From Nocardia sp. (lineage in GTDB: Bacteria; Actinomycetota; Actinomycetes; Mycobacteriales; Mycobacteriaceae), in contig NZ_JAODNK010000084.1 of the NCBI RefSeq assembly GCF_025465275.1, forward strand, positions 1-64,000: DNA of 64,000 nucleotides, in the 5' to 3' direction. Shown here piece by piece: positions 56,476 to 64,000 of the stretch. The position numbers were made by a program, and so were the translations under genes. Positions within the stretch are counted from its first letter, which is position 1, and every line of letters starts with the position of its first letter. The notes beneath the pieces are model-generated. The model ran no database searches, was not told the origin of the DNA, and was given only the letters and a program-made list of their open reading frames with translations.

Positions 56476-58524
56476 CTAGGTGGTCAGTCCACGCCGGACC
56501 AGGAGCGGCTGGATTTCCGGTGCCCGGCCTCGGAAGGATTCGAAGGCGGTGAGGGGATCCACGGAACCGCCTCGGGACAGCAGGCCGCGGCGGAATTGTT
56601 CGCCCTTCTCGCGAATGGTTGCCGCGCCGTCTTCGAACCATTCGACGGTGTCGGCGTCGAGTACTTCACTCCAGATGTAGGAGTAGTAGCCGGCGCCGTA
56701 GCCGCCCGCGAAGATATGGGCGAAATAGCCGGTGCGGTAGCGGGGCGGGATTGCGGCGAGGGCGAGCCCGGCCTTGTGCAGCGCGGATTCTTCGAAGAGT
56801 TCGGCGTCGATATCGGAGGTCTGGTCGGTGGTAATGCGGTGCCAGGCCCAGTCCAGGAGAGTCGCACCGAGGTATTCGACGGTGCGGAAGCCTTCGCCGA
56901 ATCGTTCTGCGGCGACACGCTTTTCGATCAGCTCGGCGGGCATGGGCTCGCCGGTCTCGACGTGGTGGGCGTAGTTCGCCAGGATTTCGGGCCGGGCCGC
57001 CCACATCTCATTGACCTGGGAGGGGAATTCCACGAAATCGCGGGGCACCTGGGTGCCGGAGAAGAACGGGTACTGGACATCCGAGAACAGACCGTGCAGC
57101 GCGTGCCCGAATTCGTGGAAGAGGGTGCGGACGTTGTCCCAGGTCAGTAGTGCCGGGTCACCGGTGGGCGGCTTGACGATATTCAGATTGTTGATCACCA
57201 CCGCCTGGGTGCCCTCCAGGCCGGACTGGCTGACGAGCGAGTTCATCCAGGCGCCACCACGTTTGGACGGGCGGGCGAAGAAATCGCCGAGGAACAGGCC
57301 CAGACCGCTGCCGTCGGTGTCGAAGACTTCGAAGACCCGGACCTCGGGGTGATAGCCAACCAGGTCCTGACGCTCCTGGAAAGTGATGCCGTAAACCTGC
57401 TGCGCGGCATAGAAAACGCCGTCGCGCAGGACGCGTTCGAGCTCGAGGTAGGGGCGCAGCGCATCGGCATCCACCGAGAACCGTTCGGCCCGTACCTTTT
57501 CCGACCAGTACAGCCAGTCCCAGGAGTGCAGTTCACCCGCCGCGGGGTCGACAGCACGCATGGCCACCGTCAACTCGGCTGCTTCGCGCTCGGCATTGGC
57601 GACGGCGGGCCCGATCAAGCGGGTGAGCATCTCCTCGACCGCCTCCGGCGTCTTCGCCGTCTGGTCGGCCACGATGTATGCGGCATGGTCCGGGTAGCCG
57701 AGCAGCGCGGCGCGTGCGGCGCGCAGGCTCGCGATCCGGCCCGCGAGTTCACTATTGGCGCTGCTGGAACCGAAACCACGGCCGAGCGAGGCCATCATCA
57801 TCCGGTGCCGCACATCGCGGTCGGCCAGATCGGCGAGGACCGGCTGGTTGGAGACGTTCTGCAGGCTCAGCGCCCACTCCCCCTCGTGTCCCAGTGACCG
57901 GGCGTTCTCGGCTGCCGCGGCCACCGCGGTGGGAGTGAGCCCGGCGAGCTGCTCCTCGGTGTCCAGCAGCAGGGTGGCGGCATTCGTGGCTGCCAGGATG
58001 TTGTGCCCGAACTCGGTTGTCGCCGAGGCCAACTCCATATTCCAGGCCCGCAGCTGGTCCTGCTCGGTGTCGTTCAACGCGGCGCCCGCCCGGACGAATC
58101 GGGTGTGATAACGGTCGAGCAGCCGCGACTCCTCGGCGCTCAGACCCAGGCTGTCGCGCTGTTCGTAGAGCGACCGGATGCGGGCGAAGAGCTGGGGGTT
58201 CAGCAGCATCGCATCACTGAGCGCGGCGAGTTTGGGCGACAGCTCTGCCTCGATCGGCTCTGTCTCCTTGGTGGAGTCCGAGGAGGCGATATTGAAGAAC
58301 ACATTGGCGACCCGCGTCAGCACGGCCCCCGAACGCTCCAGCGCCACGACCGTATTCGCGAAGGTCGGCGCGTCCGACTCGGCGGCGATGGCGTTGATCT
58401 CGTCCAGCGTCTCGGCCATGCCCGCCTCGAAGGCGGGAAGATAGTGCTCCGCGCGGATCTCCGCGAACGGCGGCAGCTGGTACGGCAGGGTGCTGGGTTC
58501 GAAGAACGGGTTGCTCGTCACCAC
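56476..58524 (-). CDS. dcp: Peptidyl-dipeptidase Dcp (M3 metallopeptidase)
   Basis: A 682-residue zinc peptidase that removes dipeptides from the C-terminus of short peptides in the cytosol. The N-terminus NPFFEPSTLPYQLPPF matches E. coli Dcp closely in type. The zinc-binding motif is LFHEFGHALHGLF, with the third ligand Glu in the following helix (EFPSQVNEMW). IPPRYRTGYFAHIFAGGYGAGYYSYIW near the end contains the conserved substrate-binding Tyr/His residues. Length and layout are those of Dcp rather than oligopeptidase F. Tandem GTG codons (58524, 58521) serve as start. No peptide transporter is nearby. Confidence 0.92.
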   Translation of the reverse strand: MVTSNPFFEPSTLPYQLPPFAEIRAEHYLPAFEAGMAETLDEINAIAAESDAPTFANTVVALERSGAVLTRVANVFFNIASSDSTKETEPIEAELSPKLAALSDAMLLNPQLFARIRSLYEQRDSLGLSAEESRLLDRYHTRFVRAGAALNDTEQDQLRAWNMELASATTEFGHNILAATNAATLLLDTEEQLAGLTPTAVAAAAENARSLGHEGEWALSLQNVSNQPVLADLADRDVRHRMMMASLGRGFGSSSANSELAGRIASLRAARAALLGYPDHAAYIVADQTAKTPEAVEEMLTRLIGPAVANAEREAAELTVAMRAVDPAAGELHSWDWLYWSEKVRAERFSVDADALRPYLELERVLRDGVFYAAQQVYGITFQERQDLVGYHPEVRVFEVFDTDGSGLGLFLGDFFARPSKRGGAWMNSLVSQSGLEGTQAVVINNLNIVKPPTGDPALLTWDNVRTLFHEFGHALHGLFSDVQYPFFSGTQVPRDFVEFPSQVNEMWAARPEILANYAHHVETGEPMPAELIEKRVAAERFGEGFRTVEYLGATLLDWAWHRITTDQTSDIDAELFEESALHKAGLALAAIPPRYRTGYFAHIFAGGYGAGYYSYIWSEVLDADTVEWFEDGAATIREKGEQFRRGLLSRGGSVDPLTAFESFRGRAPEIQPLLVRRGLTT

Positions 58525-58568
58525 CGAACCCTATGCCGGAACCGTGCGGGAGGCCCACCGAACCCGGG

Positions 58569-59507
58569 TCAGTCGAGCCGTGCGGCCGTCTCCTCGATGA
58601 TCTTCAGCAGGTCGCCCTGGCGGGCGCTGTGCTCGGCGGCCCGGGCGACGGCGGCGAGCTTCTCGTCATCCCAGACCGGCAGTTCGAACAGGAGCTGCCG
58701 GCTCTCCGGCGACATGAGCGCGGCAACGGGAATCATCTCGGCCCAGGCATTTTCGCGGTGCACCGACTCCACCATGTGGGTGAGCAGCTCCGGGCCCAGG
58801 CCTGCGGTCACCTCGGACACGCGGGTCAGCGTCTTATCGCTGACGAACTGCAGGAAGGTGAACGCCTCGGCGAACCGGTCCTGGTCGTGGGCGGCCTGCA
58901 GGATTTCGCGAATGCGGTGCTCGGGCAGCTCCGCCAGCACCACGTCGAAACGATCGGCGACGGTGTCGAGTTCGGCATTGAAACCGACCTGCAGCAGGTC
59001 TTCGCCGGAGTGGATGTGCGGAACCACCTCCAGCAGCTGCTCATTGGTAGCGGCCACCAGGAAGCGCGCCAGGGTTACATAGTCCTTGCGCCGCACCATC
59101 TCCTGCATGACCGGTACGAGCACATCGGTATCGAAGGCCTGGACGATGGGAGCGGCAGCGGTGGGATCCACGTAGGGCGCGGTATCGGCGAGGAACGTCG
59201 TCGGCACATGACCGATGAGTGCCACCGCGCGTTCGGGCGAGAGCGAGGTGGCGATCATCCCGCACAGCATGGGCCCGAAGAATCTGGTGGCAATGGCGAT
59301 GGCGAGCGTATTCGGTATCAGCGCACTGACTTTCGCCAGACGTTCGAACATGGGCCGATACGGGGAGTCCAGCGCGTGGTGCATGCTCTGGCGCACCCGC
59401 CGGATCGCCACGGGATCACTCTCGAGCAGGAAGCCCAGCTCGTCCGGCGCGGTGTGCAGTTCCCGCGCGAGTTTCACCACCTCCGCGCGCCCGGCCAGAC
59501 TCGTCAT
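58569..59507 (-). CDS. Unrecognised helical-repeat protein
   Basis: A 312-residue protein that I do not recognise. It is predicted almost all helical, with a repeated rhythm of 30-40-residue helical pairs: RVRQSMHHALDSPYRPMFERLAKVSALIPNTLAIA, PERAVALIGHVPTTFLADTAPYVD, RKDYVTLARFLVAATNEQLLEVVPHI, DRFDVVLAELPEHRIREILQAAHDQDR. Helices like these recall MgtE-N or HEAT-like scaffolds. No signal peptide or obvious catalytic motif is present. A 72-residue gene ends nine bases upstream on the same strand, and the two are probably co-transcribed. The dcp gene follows after 44 bp. Confidence 0.6.
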   Translation of the reverse strand: MTSLAGRAEVVKLARELHTAPDELGFLLESDPVAIRRVRQSMHHALDSPYRPMFERLAKVSALIPNTLAIAIATRFFGPMLCGMIATSLSPERAVALIGHVPTTFLADTAPYVDPTAAAPIVQAFDTDVLVPVMQEMVRRKDYVTLARFLVAATNEQLLEVVPHIHSGEDLLQVGFNAELDTVADRFDVVLAELPEHRIREILQAAHDQDRFAEAFTFLQFVSDKTLTRVSEVTAGLGPELLTHMVESVHRENAWAEMIPVAALMSPESRQLLFELPVWDDEKLAAVARAAEHSARQGDLLKIIEETAARLD

Positions 59508-59516
59508 CGATTCGCC

Positions 59517-59735
59517 TCAGAAGAACAGCATGCGGCGCGCTGCGGGCCGCAGCAGCCGCGGAACCAGGGTGAGCCCATTGTCGATGGCCACGCTCAAATC
59601 GCGCTTGCGTTGATCCCGGGCACGTTCGAATGCGGTACGCAACATGGAATATTCGTCGTCGTCGAGATCGCCCAGCGCCACGAGATTCGCGCGCGAAACG
59701 CGACTGACAGTAACCAGTCGATCGATCTCCGACAC
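59517..59735 (-). CDS. Small unrecognised protein upstream of the helical-repeat gene
   Basis: A 72-residue basic protein: DRLVTVSRVSRANLVALGDLDDDEYSMLRTAFERARDQRKRDLSVAIDNGLTLVPRLLRPAARRML. The middle is a highly charged helix and the C-terminus is basic/hydrophobic. It has no recognised domain. It ends nine bases before the 312-residue protein and probably forms an operon with it, so the two products may interact. Function unknown. Confidence 0.55.
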   Translation of the reverse strand: MSEIDRLVTVSRVSRANLVALGDLDDDEYSMLRTAFERARDQRKRDLSVAIDNGLTLVPRLLRPAARRMLFF

Positions 59736-59789
59736 GCCGCCCAGCGTATCCGAATTAGCCTCGCACTATCCGGGTATACGTGAGCTGTG

Positions 59790-60164
59790 ATGAATTTGAA
59801 CTGGAATGGCTCCTGGGTCAACGAGTACGGATCACGATTGACGATCACCGACGATGGGAACGGCCGGTTGACCGGCACGTTCGAGACGGCATTGGGCGAC
59901 AGCGCCTTCGCTGCCGCCGCGGTGCCGATCATCGGCCTGCACAGCGGCCCGTGTGTGCAGTTCTCGTTCGTCGCGGAGGGCGATATCGCCAGCATCTGCT
60001 CGTTCACCGGGCTGCTGCGTGAGGGGAAGCTCCATGCCGCCTGGCATGTGGTGTCCGACGAGGCGATCAAGCCGCCCTATCCGGGAGCAGAGCCCAAGTT
60101 GATGGCGCTGCCGTGGGCGCATGCCGTGCTCACCAATAGCGACACCTTCACTCGCACAAGCTGA
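59790..60164 (+). CDS. Avidin-family protein without signal peptide
   Basis: A 124-residue beta-barrel protein of the avidin/streptavidin fold. NWNGSWVNEYGSRLTI is the first strand pair, with the N11 and S15 positions that contact the biotin ureido group in streptavidin. RLTGTFETALGD, KLHAAWHVVSDE (W85, matching the third biotin Trp) and HAVLTNSDTFTRTS (D118, matching the ureido Asp) follow. Three contacts differ: the strand-3 Tyr is F31, and the W79 and W92 equivalents appear as F58 and F72. Biotin binding may thus be weak or altered. There is no export signal, so it should be cytosolic, unlike streptavidin. Its stop is 15 bp from the convergent narI stop. Confidence 0.75.
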   Translation: MNLNWNGSWVNEYGSRLTITDDGNGRLTGTFETALGDSAFAAAAVPIIGLHSGPCVQFSFVAEGDIASICSFTGLLREGKLHAAWHVVSDEAIKPPYPGAEPKLMALPWAHAVLTNSDTFTRTS

Positions 60165-60179
60165 ATTGGGCGTGCGGTG

Positions 60180-60914
60180 CTACTGGACCCTTTCCCAACC
60201 ACGTGGCGGGCGCTGCGTGCCCAGGGACTCGTCGCGGCTGCGGTAGACGATGTACGGCCGGGTCAGGTAGCCGACCGGGGCGGAGAACACATGCACCAGA
60301 CGGCTGAACGGCCAGAATGCGAAGAGTGCGCAGGCGCAGAGCGCGTGCAACCGGAAACCCAGTGGTGCGGAGACCATGAGTTCCGGCTTCGGCTGGAAAT
60401 AGAAGATGGAGCGGAACCAGGGCGCGATGTCTTCGCGGTAGTTGTGCGCGTGGCCGGTCAGATTGCCGTACAGCGTCGCACCGAGGCCGAGGGCCAGGGT
60501 GAGGCCCAGCAGGACGTACATCATTTTGTCGTTGCGGGTGGTCGCGGAGAACACCGGGCCGACGGTCCGGCGCCGATAGATCAGGATGAGCAACCCGGCC
60601 ACCGTGGCCACACCCGCGACGGCGCCGAGGCTGAATGATGCCGCGTGATACATGCTTTCGCTGATCCCGACGGCATCGGTCCAGGACTCCGGAATCAGCA
60701 GGCCGATGACGTGCCCGAGGAAGACGAAGATTATCCCGTAGTGGAACAGCGGACTGCCGAGCCGCAGCAGCCGGTTCTCGTAGATCTGCGAGGAGCGGGT
60801 GGTCCAGCCGAACTTGTCATAGCGATATCGCCAGAACAGGCCCACCACGCAGATGGCCAGCGCGGCATAGGGAACCGCCACCCAGAGCAGTACGTCCTTG
60901 GCGCTGAGCGTCAT
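60180..60914 (-). CDS. narI: Respiratory nitrate reductase gamma subunit
   Basis: A 244-residue membrane subunit that takes electrons from menaquinol and passes them through two hemes b to NarH. Five helices are visible; the heme-binding His residues lie in SPLFHYGIIFVFLGHVIGLLI and FRLHALCACALFAFWPFSRLVHVFS. WFRSIFYFQPKPELM is the conserved periplasmic/cytosolic loop. It is the last gene of narGHJI, and its ATG overlaps the narJ stop by four bases (ATGA). Confidence 0.95.
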   Translation of the reverse strand: MTLSAKDVLLWVAVPYAALAICVVGLFWRYRYDKFGWTTRSSQIYENRLLRLGSPLFHYGIIFVFLGHVIGLLIPESWTDAVGISESMYHAASFSLGAVAGVATVAGLLILIYRRRTVGPVFSATTRNDKMMYVLLGLTLALGLGATLYGNLTGHAHNYREDIAPWFRSIFYFQPKPELMVSAPLGFRLHALCACALFAFWPFSRLVHVFSAPVGYLTRPYIVYRSRDESLGTQRPPRGWERVQ

Positions 60915-61549
60915 CGCCGGGCTCCGATCACCTGCGGCATGTAGGTGGGCGGTGCGAACGGTTCGAGGCCGACTTCCTCACCGGGCGGTCCCGCCGCGAC
61001 GAGTCGTGTGATGGCGTCGTGTTCGTCTCCCCGCAGGGCAGGCAGAGTCGCACAGAGTGATTCGAGAACACCCGTCCACGGCGACTGAGCATCGCGCAGG
61101 GCCAGGCGCATGACCTCGATACCCGCGCGGTGTTCCTCGAGCAGCTGTTGCCCCTGGTCCGGGTACGCGGAGGCGAATTCCAGCACCACACACAGGTGAT
61201 CGGACAACTCACCGTCGTCGAGCACCAGCCCGGAAGCGCGATAGAGCTGTTTGAATTTCAGCAACGCCATTCCCCGTTTGCGGGTATCCCCGTACAGGAA
61301 CCAGGTCAGGTACGGGCTGAACCGCTTGCGATGATCGAACGTCTCGACGTATTCGGTTGCCAGCGTGAGTGGTTGGCTGCGTTCGAGATGATTCAGCAGT
61401 GGCTGCAAAGGTGCGCCAACCTCCTCGGGCAGCGCCGAGGCCGTCCTGCACAGCAGCGACAGCGAATCCAGCAGCCGCTCATCGGGATATCCGAGCAGCA
61501 TCGACTGCACCTGCCACGCTCCGGAACGTGCAGAATCGGTCAGTTTCAT
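60911..61549 (-). CDS. narJ: Nitrate reductase assembly chaperone (delta subunit)
   Basis: A 212-residue chaperone that binds apo-NarG and helps molybdenum-cofactor insertion. Typical features are SMLLGYPDERLLDSLSLL, LTLATEYVETFDHRKRFSPYLTWFLYGDTRKRG and LSDHLCVVLEFASAY. It is not part of the final enzyme. It overlaps narH and narI by four bases each, as expected for a tightly coupled nar operon. The C-terminal Pro-rich tail is of no known role. Confidence 0.95.
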   Translation of the reverse strand: MKLTDSARSGAWQVQSMLLGYPDERLLDSLSLLCRTASALPEEVGAPLQPLLNHLERSQPLTLATEYVETFDHRKRFSPYLTWFLYGDTRKRGMALLKFKQLYRASGLVLDDGELSDHLCVVLEFASAYPDQGQQLLEEHRAGIEVMRLALRDAQSPWTGVLESLCATLPALRGDEHDAITRLVAAGPPGEEVGLEPFAPPTYMPQVIGARR

Positions 61550-63210
61550 TTCCGATGCCTCCCGCCGTTGGTCTGTGGCATGAGCCCGTCCGGGGTGCCC
61601 CGGCCGTCCCAGTTGAGCAGGTTGACTCGCCCGGCTCCTTCGATCGACGCCCCGGTATCGGCGGTCTGGCGTTCCTGCAGCATGCGGAAGTTCTCCACCG
61701 CAACGGGAGTCGGATGGCCGGAGCTCTCACCGAACGGGCCCGAGCCGGTCATGCCGGGTCCGCCGTCGTAGTCGAGGCTGCAGTCCGTGGCCAATTCCTC
61801 CAGCCCGTGCGCCTGTTCGGCGTGTGCGGGTGGAATGACATAGCGCGCCTCGTATTTGGCGAGCGCCAGCAGCCGGTACATGTCGTAGAGGTCTTCTTCG
61901 CTCATCCCGACCTTGGCGGCGATCTCCGGGCGCGCCTCGCGGCCCAGATTCAGATCACGCATATAGCTGCGCATGGCGGCCAATCGGCGCAGCACAGCGT
62001 CGACCGGCGCCGGATCGCCCGCGCTGAACAGCTCGGCCAAATATTCGACCGGGATGCGCAGCGCCTCGATGGCGGCGAACAGATTTCCGTGATCCTCGGC
62101 ATCGTGGCCGGTATCGCGCAGGGAGTCGACCACCGGCGAGAGCGGCGGGATGTACCAGACCATCGGCACCGTCCGGTATTCCGGATGCAGCGGCAGCGCC
62201 ACGCGATACTTGCGGATGAGGGCGTATACCGGCGAATTCTGCGCGGCCTGCACCCAGTCGCGGGGGATGCCGGCCCGCTCGCAGGCGGCAATCACGGTGG
62301 GGTCGAACGGGTCCAGGAAGGCATCGCGCTGGGCGGCGTAGAGATCCTTCTCGTTCGGGGTCGCCGCGACCTCCGACACCGTGTCGGCGTCGTACAGCAT
62401 CAGGCCGATGTAGCGCAGGCGTCCCACACAGGTCTCCGCGCACACCGTCGGCAGTCCGACCTCCAGGCGCGGGAAGCAGAACGTACATTTCTCGGCCTTG
62501 CCGGTGCGGTGATTGAAGAACACCTTCTTGTACGGGCAGCCGGAGACGCACATGCGCCAGCCGCGGCATTTGTCCTGATCCACCAGCACGATGCCGTCCT
62601 CGGCGCGCTTGTAGATCGCGCCGGACGGACAGGAGGCCGCGCACGCCGGGTTCAGGCAGTGCTCGCAGATGCGTGGCAGATAGAACATGAAGGTGCGGTC
62701 GAATTCGAACTTCACCTTGTCGCCGACCTGCTTCAGCAGCGGATCGCCCTGGGTCAGTTCCGGTGCGCCACCGAGATTGTCGTCCCAGTTGGCCGACCAG
62801 GTGATCTTGGTGTCCTGACCGGTGATCAGCGATTTCGGCCGCGCCACCGGCGTGTGCTTCTGCACCGGTGCCGTGGTGAGCGTCTCGTAGTCGTAGGTCC
62901 ACGGCTCGTAGTAGTCCGACAGCTCCGGCAGGACCGGATTGTCGAAGATGGTGAACAGCTTGCGCATCCGCCCGCCGCCGCGCAGTTTCAACCGGCCCTT
63001 GCGATCGACCGACCAGCCGCCGCGCCACCTGGTCTGATCCTCATAGGTGCGCGGATACCCTTGCCCCGGACGAGTTTCCACATTGTTGAACCAGACGTAC
63101 TCGACACCTGCGCGATTGGTCCACGTTTGTTTGCAGGTGACCGAGCAGGTGTGACAGCCGATGCACTTGTCGAGGTTCATCACCATCGCCATCTGCGCCA
63201 TGGGTTTCAT
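61546..63210 (-). CDS. narH: Respiratory nitrate reductase beta subunit
   Basis: A 554-residue cytosolic iron-sulfur subunit with three [4Fe-4S] and one [3Fe-4S] cluster. The first set is CIGCHTCSVTC, the second CEHCLNPACAASCP, and the third begins CRGWRMCVSGCP, where Trp replaces a Cys and so marks the [3Fe-4S] site of true NarH. The last set is CTFCFPRLEVGLPTVCAETC. The C-terminal region (LLNWDGRGTPDGLMPQ) is the family's usual tail. ATG 63210 overlaps the narG stop and the protein passes electrons from NarI to NarG. Confidence 0.96.
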   Translation of the reverse strand: MKPMAQMAMVMNLDKCIGCHTCSVTCKQTWTNRAGVEYVWFNNVETRPGQGYPRTYEDQTRWRGGWSVDRKGRLKLRGGGRMRKLFTIFDNPVLPELSDYYEPWTYDYETLTTAPVQKHTPVARPKSLITGQDTKITWSANWDDNLGGAPELTQGDPLLKQVGDKVKFEFDRTFMFYLPRICEHCLNPACAASCPSGAIYKRAEDGIVLVDQDKCRGWRMCVSGCPYKKVFFNHRTGKAEKCTFCFPRLEVGLPTVCAETCVGRLRYIGLMLYDADTVSEVAATPNEKDLYAAQRDAFLDPFDPTVIAACERAGIPRDWVQAAQNSPVYALIRKYRVALPLHPEYRTVPMVWYIPPLSPVVDSLRDTGHDAEDHGNLFAAIEALRIPVEYLAELFSAGDPAPVDAVLRRLAAMRSYMRDLNLGREARPEIAAKVGMSEEDLYDMYRLLALAKYEARYVIPPAHAEQAHGLEELATDCSLDYDGGPGMTGSGPFGESSGHPTPVAVENFRMLQERQTADTGASIEGAGRVNLLNWDGRGTPDGLMPQTNGGRHRK

Positions 63211-64000
63211 CGGTACTCCACCTCCTGGCTGCGACGGCGGATGACCGTCACTTCGTCGCGCTGATTGCCGGTCGGGCCGAGATAGTTGAAGGCGAAGGAC
63301 AATTGGGCGTACCCGCCGATGAGATGCGTGGGTTTGATGAGCAGGCGGGTCAGCGAATTGTGGATGCCGCCGCGTTTGCCGGAGGCCTCCGCGAGGGGGA
63401 CGTCGATGAGGCGGTCCTGGGCGTGGTGCATGTAGACGGTGCCCTCGGGCATGCGGTAGGACACCACCGCGCGGGCCACGACGACACCGTTGCGGTTGAC
63501 GGCCTCGATCCAATCATTGTCCGCGATACCGAGTTTCGCGGCATCGAGATTCGACATCCAGATGGTGGGACCGCCTCGGGAGAGACTGAGCATGAACAGG
63601 TTGTCCTGATACTCGGAGTGGATGGACCACTTCGAATGCGGCGTCAGATAACGCAGCGTCAGGCCCTGCGCGCCGTGCTCGCCCAGCTGTGGTTCGGCGA
63701 ACAGGGCGGTCATATTGAGGGGTGGACGGTAGACCGGCAGTTGCTCGCCGACCTCCTCCATCCAGTCGTGGTCGAGATAGAAGTGCTGGCGGCCGGTGAG
63801 AGTGTGCCAGGGCTTGTTCCGCTCCACATTCACCGTGAACGGCGAGTACCGGCGGCCACCGGATTCCGAACCGGACCACTCCGGGGAGGTGATGACCGGG
63901 ACCGGCGCGACCTGGGTGTCGGCGAAGGTGATCTGCTTGCCCTCGTGCTCGGCGGACAGATCGGCGAGTGCGGTACCTGTGCGCTTTTCGAGAGTGCGGA
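63207..64000 (-). CDS. narG: Respiratory nitrate reductase alpha subunit, C-terminal part (5' end outside window)
   Basis: The last roughly 264 residues of NarG, the molybdenum bis-MGD catalytic subunit that reduces nitrate to nitrite on the cytosolic side. The frame runs open to the window edge. Visible C-terminal hallmarks are TVNVERNKPWHTLTGRQHFYLDHDWMEEVGEQLPVYRPPLN, LRYLTPHSKWSIHSEYQDNL and LGIADNDWIEAVNRNGVVVARAVVS with PEGTVYMHHAQDR. The stretch ends VTVIRRRSQEVEYR. The cofactor-binding Asp and the N-terminal cluster motif lie outside. narH overlaps its stop by four bases. Confidence 0.97.
   Translation of the reverse strand, partial: RTLEKRTGTALADLSAEHEGKQITFADTQVAPVPVITSPEWSGSESGGRRYSPFTVNVERNKPWHTLTGRQHFYLDHDWMEEVGEQLPVYRPPLNMTALFAEPQLGEHGAQGLTLRYLTPHSKWSIHSEYQDNLFMLSLSRGGPTIWMSNLDAAKLGIADNDWIEAVNRNGVVVARAVVSYRMPEGTVYMHHAQDRLIDVPLAEASGKRGGIHNSLTRLLIKPTHLIGGYAQLSFAFNYLGPTGNQRDEVTVIRRRSQEVEYR

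Noticed and set aside
1..64000. CRISPR arrays, tRNA genes, rRNA genes, insertion sequences, prophage
   Set aside because: No repeat-spacer pattern, cloverleaf, rRNA segment, transposase frame or phage gene was recognised on either strand.

Overview
The window is high-GC actinobacterial DNA. Gene starts are often GTG or TTG, and neighbouring genes commonly overlap by 1-8 bp (ATGA, GTGA, TTGA). A KasA-type ketosynthase paired with an AcpM-type acyl carrier protein, plus a 14-subunit nuo operon led by a lone receiver protein, point to the mycolic-acid group (Mycobacteriales). Nocardia or a close relative is the likeliest source. This is inferred from gene content; no rRNA or other marker is present.

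Layout. 1-3.3 kb: end of a zinc-type alcohol dehydrogenase, a thiolase, and two membrane proteins (DUF1275, HdeD-like). 3.3-9.3 kb: a compact Calvin-Benson-Bassham cluster. cbbL, cbbS, cbbX, a class I fructose-bisphosphatase and phosphoribulokinase lie on the minus strand, with a LysR regulator (cbbR) divergent from them and a perfect inverted repeat in between. The RuBisCO is red-type form I, with its own CbbX activase. 9.3-26.6 kb: accessory and regulatory genes, including a MerR-peroxiredoxin fusion, an acpM-kasA-tetR trio, regulator/oxidoreductase pairs with readable operators, an MFS-MarR operon, an MFS gene broken by one TGA codon, an aminotransferase/HxlR pair, a CBS-domain protein and a disulfide-type flavoprotein. 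26.2-42.7 kb: a receiver-only protein followed by nuoA-N (complex I), in which nuoH and nuoI form one uninterrupted reading frame; the operon ends at a clear terminator. 42.7-60.2 kb: hydrolases, a CocE-like protein, an SMP-30-like protein, more regulator/enzyme pairs, an aldo/keto reductase with a 12-bp-arm operator, a Dcp-type M3 peptidase, two unrecognised genes and a small avidin-fold protein without a signal peptide. 60.2-64 kb: narI, narJ, narH and the 3' end of narG (minus strand), a membrane-bound nitrate reductase operon that runs off the window.

Taken together the window encodes CO2 fixation (CBB genes), proton-pumping NADH oxidation (complex I) and anaerobic nitrate respiration. 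That fits a facultative autotroph with flexible respiration, although no hydrogenase, CO dehydrogenase or other lithotrophic electron source is visible here. No rRNA, tRNA, insertion sequence, prophage or CRISPR array was seen. The least ordinary items are the autotrophy cassette, the MerR-peroxiredoxin fusion with a 19-bp-spacer promoter, the nuoHI fusion, the cytosolic avidin-like protein, the stand-alone acpM-kasA unit, and several well-defined operator sets.
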